Of a stretch of DNA of 60,375 nt, positions 53,748 to 60,375 are shown piece after piece. Numbering within the stretch: position 1 is the first letter of the stretch; each line of letters starts with the position of its first letter. The stretch is from Candidatus Fimimorpha excrementavium (GTDB taxonomy: Bacteria; Bacillota; Clostridia; Lachnospirales; Lachnospiraceae), in the NCBI GenBank assembly GCA_018710785.1, contig DVJD01000042.1, positions 1-60,375 of the forward strand. Direction: 5' to 3'. The notes beneath the pieces were generated by a model. That model saw only the letters and a program-made list of their open reading frames with translations, made no database searches and had not been told where the DNA came from. The translations under genes were made by a program, and so were the position numbers.

Positions 53748-55310
53748 TTATCGCCCTATCTCCTGGCGGTACTGTTCATTGATTTCTTCCATCAATGCCA
53801 GCCCTCCCTGGGTTTCCCACTGTTTCCATGCCTGTTCCAAACCGATTTCATCAATCTCACCCACGATATACTGCGTCCTGGCCTCCGTTAAGATGGAATC
53901 CAGCACCGTTCCCTTTGTGGCATAGGTTTCCGAATTAATCAAATAATCCGCCGCCGGGTTTTTGACCACATACGCCTCGGCTTCCTTCTGTTTCTCCAGT
54001 TCCGCGGCCTTTTGCTGCGTATAACGGATGGGAACTTCATAATAATCCTCACTGTATAAGACATTTCCCAGCTGATTTAATCCACTGTAGGCACTGGAAA
54101 GCTCCGGTTGGTCCAAATCCAAATCAACCAAATACCCATCCTGATATTCCCAGTTGATTCCCTCCAAGCCAAAGTCCATGAGAATATGCATCTCATTGTC
54201 ATTGAGCTTATCCAAAAACTGAAGACACTGCATCACCTTTTCCTTTGTATCGGCTGCCTTGGTTATGACGAAACATCCTCCATTTCCCGATGTGGCTAAA
54301 TCTCTGATTTCACTGTCTTCATCCTTTGCCAGACCGACCATCAGTTTCATGGATGCGTATCCCTCTCCTGTCACCGCCGGAACTTGATTTTTGATAAAAT
54401 AGTCCCAAATCCCTTTTCCATTTCCAATGATATCCACAAGGACTCCGCATTCCCCCTTCCTTACGCCATCCAGCCAAGTGTCGCTGTCTCTCACCGCAAA
54501 ATCCGGATATACCAGCCCCTCCTCATATATGTTTCGAAACCAGTTTAAAGCTTCCATATATTCCGAAGTCTGATGTACCGGTATCAGTTCTCCGTTTTGT
54601 TCCACCCATCCGTTGCCCACACCAAACCAGGTCTGCATCGTATCAAATGGAACCGTATGTTTGCAAAGACAGAGTCCATACGTATCATCCTTTCCATTTC
54701 CGTCTGGGTCATCATAGGTAAACTGATAAAGCATTTGATAAAAATCCTCCACGGTCCTGGGTTCTGAAATTCCCAACGCATCCGCCCAATCCTGCCGGTA
54801 GCTCCATCCATATCTTCCTATGGGCCTGGAGCGGTAGATTCCAATCAACTGTCCATCTACAAGAAATGATCGGCTGATTGTCTCATCGGCCTGGGACAAA
54901 TTCGGCAGGTTTTCTTCATCCGGAAGAAACTCTGTCAAATCCCAAAAAGTGCCTGCCCGCGCTGCTGAAAGTACATCAGCATTCATATCCACCTGCATCA
55001 CCATCGGCATTCCCTCTCCCTGTGCCAGCATCATTCCCACCTTATCTTCATAATCCTTAGTCGCTACCCAGGAAAAATCAATCTGACAGTTCATGTAGCT
55101 TTCCAGTTTTTCCAAAACCTCATCCGCATATTCCCCTGACATTGGGGATCCGCTATAGTCCTGAAGCATGACTGTGATGGTAAAGGGCTCCTCTCCGTTT
55201 TGCTCTGCCGTCTGGTATTCATCGATCCGGCTGCTGCATCCGGCTGCTGTGCCAACCATCAGTCCGAGTGCTGTAAGAACCGCCCCGACTTTATTCTTTC
55301 TGTTTTCCAT
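53748..55310 (-). CDS. Extracellular sugar-binding lipoprotein (LipO/YtcQ type), second paralogue
   Basis: 520 residues. The lipobox is TAAGC; the domain starts FTITVMLQDYSGSP. It matches the binding protein at 47673-49313 through most of its length (for example TMQTWFGVGN and a DPDGNGKDDTYG calcium-loop-like segment). As first gene of the operon, directly before the membrane-bound AraC regulator, it may feed a signal to the sensor as well as bind sugar for transport; this is inference. GGAGAGG precedes the ATG. Confidence 0.87.
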   Translation of the reverse strand: MENRKNKVGAVLTALGLMVGTAAGCSSRIDEYQTAEQNGEEPFTITVMLQDYSGSPMSGEYADEVLEKLESYMNCQIDFSWVATKDYEDKVGMMLAQGEGMPMVMQVDMNADVLSAARAGTFWDLTEFLPDEENLPNLSQADETISRSFLVDGQLIGIYRSRPIGRYGWSYRQDWADALGISEPRTVEDFYQMLYQFTYDDPDGNGKDDTYGLCLCKHTVPFDTMQTWFGVGNGWVEQNGELIPVHQTSEYMEALNWFRNIYEEGLVYPDFAVRDSDTWLDGVRKGECGVLVDIIGNGKGIWDYFIKNQVPAVTGEGYASMKLMVGLAKDEDSEIRDLATSGNGGCFVITKAADTKEKVMQCLQFLDKLNDNEMHILMDFGLEGINWEYQDGYLVDLDLDQPELSSAYSGLNQLGNVLYSEDYYEVPIRYTQQKAAELEKQKEAEAYVVKNPAADYLINSETYATKGTVLDSILTEARTQYIVGEIDEIGLEQAWKQWETQGGLALMEEINEQYRQEIGR

Positions 55311-55461
55311 GCCGTATCCTCTCCTTTTTTTCCCCTCCTTTTTCCCATGGCCTGAAACTTCGATGGATTCCTAGTCTCCTCAAAAATGCGGTTCTCTCCT
55401 ATGCGGCAGCGTCTGCCATACTGCTGTCCGTCTTGGCCTTTCGGATGGCCTAATCTTACTA

Positions 55462-55485
55462 TTATTACCATTATCATGGCAATAA
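55462..55485. promoter_or_regulatory. Inverted repeat upstream of the galactan-type operon
   Basis: TTATTACCAT (55462-55471) and ATGGCAATAA (55476-55485) are inverted copies with one mismatch and a 4-nt spacer, about 150 bp before the first gene. It lies in an AT-rich stretch that probably also holds the promoter; I could not place a convincing -35/-10 pair. The rest of 55311-55649 shows nothing else. Confidence 0.4.
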
Positions 55486-55649
55486 TCATTATCCGCTCAT
55501 GACAATTCTGCACATTTTTCATGCCAATTGTATGGTTTTAGGCAAATATTGTCACAACTCATTTCAGTCCTATCCATCCCGTTTTCCTGAACCATTTTCT
55601 CCGTTCTCCAGTCCGAATGGGAAAGAGTAAGGTTTTGTTTTCTGCTTTG

Positions 55650-56603
55650 CTATTTTCCGGACTTATCACTCAAAAGGGAAATCTGCCGATCTTTCAGGCT
55701 TTTTCCCTGCTTCTCTGTGATCCGGTCTTCCTCTGTCAGTTCTGATCCTAAAACAGGGGAATGCATCTGCCAGTCGGATCCGTTCTCCCTTCTTTTGGGA
55801 ACAGACTGTCCACCGGCATAACAATACACACATCCATGGCGGCAGGTGCGGTAGCTTCCGATGTCAATGCTCTCCATGCAGCCGCATGCCGCTCTCTGCC
55901 CCTTATCCTTTCCGCCCTCAATCCGGCATCCCAAAAGCTCCGACAGGAGTGATTGATCGATGCAGCTGGAATGCCCGATGCCATAGTCGGACAGATCAAT
56001 CTCCTCACAGCAGGTCACGATCCGCATCCCGTTTTCCTCGGCGATGGCCGAGAACCCCTGGGCAAGGATCCGCTTCTCCTCCTCTTCCACTTCCCGGATC
56101 CCATGCCGCTTCAGGCGGCTCCTGATACTGGGATAGGAATCCAGGAAACTGATGACACAGGTTTCCGTGCATCCTTTCAGCTGTCCCGTCAGGCGTTCAA
56201 ACTGACGGATATGCCAGGAAACCGGGTACTCTGCCTGGATCAAGATGGGATCGTACCTCCATATCACCCGCCGTTTTCCCAGCCTTTCTGCCAGACTTTG
56301 AAACGTCTCCACCCGCCGTTCCAATGGAGGCAAACCGCTTTCCAGCTCTTTTCCGTACGCATTCAGGGTGAATTGAAAATAATACATATAAGCGTCCAAT
56401 TCATGGAAATATTTCATAAGCGGCTGCGGGTTTTTCGACCAGAATACGATACCGTCCACCACATCCGGCGCCAATGATATCCGGCTCACCTGATGATAGC
56501 GAAACGGATTTCTCGTACATACATAGCCTTCCCGGATTCTTTGAATCAGCCATTCTGAAAAAAATGCCGGTATGTCTGTTCTTCTGCTTGCGCTGATTAT
56601 CAT
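55650..56603 (-). CDS. DUF1848 family protein
   Basis: 317 residues from ATG 56603 (GGAG at 10 nt). The N-terminus IISASRRTDIPAFFSEW and the C-terminal Cys pattern CGCMESIDIGSYRTCRHGCVYCYA are the marks of DUF1848. The Cys set (C-x2-C then C-x3-C-x2-C) suggests an Fe-S cluster. The function of the family is not known to me. It stands alone between the galactan-type operon and pepC. Its last codons overlap a short sequence also found near two terminators. Confidence 0.85.
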   Translation of the reverse strand: MIISASRRTDIPAFFSEWLIQRIREGYVCTRNPFRYHQVSRISLAPDVVDGIVFWSKNPQPLMKYFHELDAYMYYFQFTLNAYGKELESGLPPLERRVETFQSLAERLGKRRVIWRYDPILIQAEYPVSWHIRQFERLTGQLKGCTETCVISFLDSYPSIRSRLKRHGIREVEEEEKRILAQGFSAIAEENGMRIVTCCEEIDLSDYGIGHSSCIDQSLLSELLGCRIEGGKDKGQRAACGCMESIDIGSYRTCRHGCVYCYAGGQSVPKRRENGSDWQMHSPVLGSELTEEDRITEKQGKSLKDRQISLLSDKSGK

Positions 56604-56689
56604 AGAAACGTCTCTCCTTTCCAAAAAACAAACCTTATTCTTTCTCTATTTTCCATGGTATCCGCCCCGATTTCAAGCAGAATTCCATA

Positions 56690-56741
56690 TAAAAACAGGG
56701 TGCCGCGAAATTTCCTTCACACAGAAAATTTTGCAGCACCC
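56690..56741 (-). terminator. pepC terminator
   Basis: GGGTGC-GC-AAATTT on one side (56698-56713) pairs with AAATTT-GC-GCACCC on the other (ending 56741). On the minus strand TGTTTTTAT follows the stem. Confidence 0.75.
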
Positions 56742-56765
56742 CGCTTGGGATTTCAATCCATTCTA

Positions 56766-58094
56766 TTATGCCAGGCTTCCCATGGGATCCCACGGTTCCA
56801 ATACGATCGGTTCCGCTTCCAGGGCCTGAAGCTGTTCTTCGGACAGATACTTTTTATGGATAACCACCTGATATGTAAATTCGTCAAACCACTTGTCGCT
56901 GGCGACATAGTATCCCTTCTGGCCTCTGTCTTCTCCCCAGCTGTTTTCAATCTTCCAGCGGTTGGGCTTTCCGTTTTCATCCAGGTTTACTCCCGTGATC
57001 ACCATGGCGTGGTTCATGGCGCTGTCACGGTAGTCCAGACGCTCTTCCTTGGTCAATCCGAAGGTCAGACCTCCAAGAATGCCCTCAAAATCAAAGGAAT
57101 CCTGATCCCAGATACCGGATGTGCGGTCACCGTATTTGCCGCAGTCGCTTCCGAACCATACCATCTCGCCGTCTTTCATCTGGCGGATCACCAGATCCTT
57201 CAGGGTATCCATGGGGACATTCAGATAACGGATCGTTCCTTCCACCAGATTACCCAGATATTTTACCGTATAACATTTGCCATATGGTTTATCCGATGTG
57301 GGCGCATTGATGACGCTCACATAATCTTCCAGGTTGACGTTCACATACTTGTCATAAAAGGTATGCGGAGTCAGATGATAGTCGGCATGAAACTTCTTAT
57401 CTTTATCCCTGTATTCAAAATCAAAGGTCTTCGGCGGTTTTCCAAAACAGATGCAGAGTGCCTGATACATTTCAAACAGCATCTCATCCTTTCTGGCTGC
57501 CGGATCCTTTCCCTCGGAGATCAGGGTTCTCAGCTCAATGGCGTATTCTCTGAGCTTCATGTTCAGCATACGGTTCATGGTTCCCGTGTTGGATGACTGA
57601 TACGTCTCCGGCATGGCAGATTTCGGAACCACTCCGTATTTCTTGACCAAGCCGACGATCATATCCCACTGTCCGCCGTCGCCAAGGCCCTGCAAAATCC
57701 AGTCCAGGGTACGGTCCCCCACCGGCAGATCCGCGCTGTCAATGACCGATTCCAGAAAATAGTTGATCTTTTCAAATTTGTCCCAGAATGCGATATAGTT
57801 CTGAGACAGTTCTGTCTCCTCCATGCCGCAGTTTTTGGCAGCTGCCTCGCGCAGTACATTCATGGCAGCAAAAATCCAACAGCGCCCGCTGGACTTCTGG
57901 TTTGTCACCGTCGAACTGCAAAGATCAATGGAAAACGTCATGGGGAGATTTCTCCCGCGATTTCCATCGTATGCCGCATCTGCCAGATCTGCCTTGGATA
58001 CTGCACAGGAAAGTGTGCGGAAAACCGGATTTTCATCACAGCGTTTCTGACAATCTTCCAAAAATTCCATTGTTACTGCTCTTGCGTTTTTCAT
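56766..58094 (-). CDS. pepC: Aminopeptidase C (bleomycin hydrolase family)
   Basis: 442 residues from ATG 58094 with AGGAGG at 7 nt. The catalytic Cys is in NQKSSGRCWIFAA (about residue 70), the His in MNHAMVITG (about 365) and the Asn in IENSWGE (about 388). It is a C1B cysteine peptidase of the cytoplasm, usually a hexamer, that removes N-terminal residues from peptides. The frame is open to 58154 through the promoter and is not used. It complements the peptidases of the 28-41 kb island although it lies apart. Confidence 0.95.
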   Translation of the reverse strand: MKNARAVTMEFLEDCQKRCDENPVFRTLSCAVSKADLADAAYDGNRGRNLPMTFSIDLCSSTVTNQKSSGRCWIFAAMNVLREAAAKNCGMEETELSQNYIAFWDKFEKINYFLESVIDSADLPVGDRTLDWILQGLGDGGQWDMIVGLVKKYGVVPKSAMPETYQSSNTGTMNRMLNMKLREYAIELRTLISEGKDPAARKDEMLFEMYQALCICFGKPPKTFDFEYRDKDKKFHADYHLTPHTFYDKYVNVNLEDYVSVINAPTSDKPYGKCYTVKYLGNLVEGTIRYLNVPMDTLKDLVIRQMKDGEMVWFGSDCGKYGDRTSGIWDQDSFDFEGILGGLTFGLTKEERLDYRDSAMNHAMVITGVNLDENGKPNRWKIENSWGEDRGQKGYYVASDKWFDEFTYQVVIHKKYLSEEQLQALEAEPIVLEPWDPMGSLA

Positions 58095-58125
58095 TTGCCT
58101 GCCTCCTATTTGATTCGCTGCGCCT

Positions 58126-58154
58126 ATTATAGCAAATCCGACATCCTTTTTCAA
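58126..58154 (-). promoter_or_regulatory. Promoter of pepC
   Basis: TTGAAA (58149-58154) and TATAAT (58126-58131) are 17 bp apart on the minus strand, about 25 nt before the ribosome binding site region. Confidence 0.75.
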
Positions 58155-58251
58155 TTTCTATTCTCTATCCTTATAAAATATCAGCCGATTTTACCATTTC
58201 ATCCATAAATAGCCTTTCAAGTTCAAAGTTTTTGCAGGAAACAACGGTCAA

Positions 58252-58268
58252 CTCCCTTCGGCCGTCCG
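58252..58268 (+). repeat. Remnant of the palindromic repeat (copy E)
   Basis: CTCCCTTCGGCCGTCCG equals the right end of copies A-D, without the stem-loop. It lies in the divergent gap between pepC and the aldo/keto reductase. Confidence 0.5.
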
Positions 58269-58305
58269 AAATTTCATTTTGCCTTCTCTGCTCCCGCCTA
58301 TGCGT

Positions 58306-58334
58306 TTTACAATCGCCTATCCATATGATATACT
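58306..58334 (+). promoter_or_regulatory. Promoter of the aldo/keto reductase gene
   Basis: TTTACA (58306-58311) and TATACT (58329-58334) are 17 bp apart on the plus strand, about 40 nt before the ATG. Confidence 0.65.
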
Positions 58335-58380
58335 GCAAAAAGGCAGATGATGCCGACTCATTCATACCAGGAGGAATATT

Positions 58381-59469
58381 ATGCAGTATCGAGTTCTTGG
58401 AAAAACCGGTTTATCCGTTTCCGTCATCGGAATCGGCGCCCTTCAGATGGGCAATTGTACGCTGGAAGAAGCAAAAGCCATCCTTCAGGAAGCCCATGTC
58501 GGCGGGATGAATTACATTGACACGGCCAGAGCCTACGGGGAAAGCGAAGCGCGGCTTGGGCAGGCGCTGAAGGAGCTTGAGCTTCGCGAAACATTTATTC
58601 TCTCCTCCAAGGGCATCAAGCGGGATCTGGCCTCCTTCCAGTCCGATTTTGAAACCACCCTGAACAATCTTCAGACCGATTACCTGGATCTCTTTTTCAT
58701 CCATGATGTCAGCACAGCGGCCAACTGGAAGGCCGTCCGGGAAAACGGCATTCTGGATTATGCTCTTGAATTAAAAAAGCAGGGACGGATCCGCCATCTT
58801 GGAATCTCTACCCATGACTGCCAGATCGGAGAACAGATCATCCGTACCAGACTGTTTGAAGCCGCCATGCTGGCTTATAATCCCACCAACCGGGAAGCGG
58901 AGGATACCCTGTTTCCGGTCTGTCAGCAGTTTGGAATGGGAATCATCATCATGAAACCCTACGGCGGCGGCATTCTGACGGAAAAACGCAGTGCGGAAAT
59001 GGGCTTCTCCATTACAGCGGAAGAAGCACTCCGCTATGCGGCTTCCAATCCGTATGTGACCTGTGTCATCCCGGGAACCGACCAGATTGACTATGTGCGC
59101 CTGGGTCTGAAGGTCGGCTCCTCCCCGCTGTCCATGACAGATGAAGAGCGGCGCTTAATCATGGACAAAATCGATATTAAAGTCAAAAATTACTGCAGAG
59201 GCTGCGGCTACTGTCTCCCCTGCGTCCGGGGAATCCCAATCCCCACCGTGTTAAAGCTCTACAACCGCTGGCAGGTATTCGGCGGTACAGACTGGTCCCA
59301 TATGCATCAGATTACAGAAGAATACACTGTATCGGTACCGGATGGGCATACCGCCGATCAATGCATTGGATGTATGCAGTGCACCAAACGGTGCCCCTTT
59401 AATCTTCCCATCCCGGATCTCATGAAAGAAGCGGCAGCCAAGCTGCGCCGCTATCCCGCTTCCAAATAA
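58381..59469 (+). CDS. Aldo/keto reductase with C-terminal ferredoxin-type cysteines
   Basis: 362 residues. The TIM barrel carries the AKR residues: Asp and Tyr in YIDTARAYGES, Lys in LSSKGIK, His in LFFIHDVS. The C-terminus has CRGCGYCLPC (about residues 278-287) and CIGCMQCTKRCPF (about 330-342), typical for a clostridial AKR group with [4Fe-4S] clusters. It should move electrons between a carbonyl/alcohol substrate and an Fe-S or nicotinamide partner; the substrate is unknown. AGGAGG lies 6 nt before the ATG. Divergent from pepC. Confidence 0.9.
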   Translation: MQYRVLGKTGLSVSVIGIGALQMGNCTLEEAKAILQEAHVGGMNYIDTARAYGESEARLGQALKELELRETFILSSKGIKRDLASFQSDFETTLNNLQTDYLDLFFIHDVSTAANWKAVRENGILDYALELKKQGRIRHLGISTHDCQIGEQIIRTRLFEAAMLAYNPTNREAEDTLFPVCQQFGMGIIIMKPYGGGILTEKRSAEMGFSITAEEALRYAASNPYVTCVIPGTDQIDYVRLGLKVGSSPLSMTDEERRLIMDKIDIKVKNYCRGCGYCLPCVRGIPIPTVLKLYNRWQVFGGTDWSHMHQITEEYTVSVPDGHTADQCIGCMQCTKRCPFNLPIPDLMKEAAAKLRRYPASK

Positions 59470-59479
59470 TACAGGAAAA

Positions 59480-59528
59480 GGTGCCGCAACATTCGCACCA
59501 GCATGTGCGGTTCTAATTTTGCGGCACC
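59480..59528. terminator. Bidirectional terminator
   Basis: GGTGCCGCAA (59480-59489) pairs with TTGCGGCACC (59519-59528); CGCAC/GTGCG forms an inner stem. On the minus strand CACCTTTTCC follows, on the plus strand only CCTCTC. It separates two convergent genes and works best for the dehydrogenase side. Confidence 0.7.
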
Positions 59529-59538
59529 CTCTCTAATA

Positions 59539-60375
59539 TCATCGTTTCACATAACTGCGCAGATTTTGAAGTACTTTTTCATTCAGGCGGTCGATGGCCT
59601 GCCGTGTGGTCCCCGAAGATTTTTGAATGCAGTGTACATTGGGATAAGAAAGAAGTGCTTCTTCTCCCACCCCCATCATCGTATCGCAGAAATAATGGGT
59701 ATTTTTTCCTTTCAGCCATTGTTTCATGGCATCCATATCATAGGACGGACTCAGCGATGTGTTGAACAAAATCTTATTCGGTCCGAAAAGCGTCATCTCT
59801 CTATCATGGAGCAGCGTCACATTCTTACTCAGGCAGCTGCAGATCACTTCACTTTCCTGCAAAAGCGAATCCAGTTCTTTATAGCAGTATCCATTCTGGT
59901 CTTCCAGGTCCATTTTTCTCGTCCTGCTGTAGTAGGAAATATCTGCGTGGAAAAATTTCAGGGCCCGCGCGATCACCTGGGCGGTGGCTCCCATACCTAG
60001 GATCCCCACTTTCAGATCCCTCAATTCCGATTCTATTCCAAAAAACGGTTCATACCCTCCGGTCCCATGGAGGATTTGAATCAGCTCACTGACCACATAC
60101 TCTGCCACGCCTTCATCACCGTAATCGCGCACTCCCGTCACCGTGATTCCGTGTTCCCTGGCATAGACGATATCCACATTGGAACTGTTCTCCGAATACA
60201 GACTGCAACACATGCCGATATACTTCAGATTCGGACACTGCCCCAGAATATCCTTTCCGATGGGATGCTTAAAGCTGACAAAAATTCCATCCGCATCCCC
60301 GATCCTTCGGACGATTTCCGCGGCATCTGCGGCATCTTCATCATAAAAAACAGCCTCCTCACAATACTGTCTGAT
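59539..60375 (-). CDS. D-isomer-specific 2-hydroxyacid dehydrogenase family protein, N-terminus cut off
   Basis: 278 residues are visible and the frame stays open to the edge of the window, so the start lies beyond 60375. The ATG at 60213 is internal. The NAD-binding motif is VGILGMGATAQVIA, preceded by EYVVSELIQ, as in D-2-hydroxyacid dehydrogenases. Where active members have Asn-x-x-Arg-Gly, this reads LFNTSLSPSYD, so the catalytic Arg is missing; the C-terminal His motif is also unusual (NVHCIQKSSG). It may be a divergent or non-dehydrogenase member. Confidence 0.78.
   Translation of the reverse strand: MRQYCEEAVFYDEDAADAAEIVRRIGDADGIFVSFKHPIGKDILGQCPNLKYIGMCCSLYSENSSNVDIVYAREHGITVTGVRDYGDEGVAEYVVSELIQILHGTGGYEPFFGIESELRDLKVGILGMGATAQVIARALKFFHADISYYSRTRKMDLEDQNGYCYKELDSLLQESEVICSCLSKNVTLLHDREMTLFGPNKILFNTSLSPSYDMDAMKQWLKGKNTHYFCDTMMGVGEEALLSYPNVHCIQKSSGTTRQAIDRLNEKVLQNLRSYVKR

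Noticed and set aside
58171-58365. Minus-strand frame of 64 codons between pepC and the aldo/keto reductase
   Set aside because: It crosses the aldo/keto reductase promoter and the repeat remnant, with no ribosome binding site.

Overview
The window reads as a chromosomal segment of an anaerobic Firmicute, most likely Lachnospiraceae / Clostridium cluster XIVa. The indications are a roughly balanced base composition, strong AGGAGG ribosome binding sites, a T-box leader in front of thrS, a group B type [FeFe] hydrogenase, an aldo/keto reductase with a ferredoxin tail, and LipO/YtcQ-type sugar-binding lipoproteins paired with a YesS/YtdP-type AraC regulator. Forty-one protein genes are supported; 37 lie on the minus strand. 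The last one is cut by the right edge of the window.

Layout. 0-3 kb: a palindromic repeat and a YetA / exo-rhamnogalacturonan-lyase-like gene. 3-7.2 kb: a group B [FeFe] hydrogenase followed 30-40 nt later by a NitT/TauT-type ABC importer (lipoprotein, permease, ATPase). 7.3-14 kb: TspO, a MATE exporter, a flavodoxin/ferredoxin fusion, a DUF885 lipoprotein, a GNAT acetyltransferase and endonuclease III. 14-18.6 kb: a MetE-C-like methyltransferase and a large GH2 enzyme with an atypical active site.

19-41.6 kb is the most distinctive part, a peptide-utilisation island. It holds a five-gene Opp/Dpp importer, a YheO/DauR-like regulator, a MalY/PatB C-S lyase, an amidohydrolase, two S9 peptidases, an S10 carboxypeptidase-like enzyme, an M61-like metallopeptidase, an ornithine cyclodeaminase / mu-crystallin family protein, two small GntR regulators and a TldD/TldE pair. 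Several genes are translationally coupled or separated by only a few bases. I infer import and stepwise degradation of peptides. The C-S lyase plus a possible ketimine reductase raise the untested idea of unusual (thioether or modified) peptide substrates.

41.9-44.3 kb: thrS with a complete T-box leader. 44.4-55.3 kb: a galactan-type operon (SBP, AraC regulator, GH42, SBP, GH43, GH42) with no permease genes. 55.6-60.4 kb: DUF1848, aminopeptidase C, an aldo/keto reductase and a truncated 2-hydroxyacid dehydrogenase.

The least explained structure is a dispersed palindromic repeat, with clear copies at 1-145, 18761-19046 and 37916-38088, a degenerate tandemly amplified copy near 28534-28858, and a remnant at 58252-58268. 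Between copies the stems change on both sides together, which argues for selection on a folded structure. Two copies carry tandem repeats grown out of one arm. All identifications are from reading motifs; no database search was possible.
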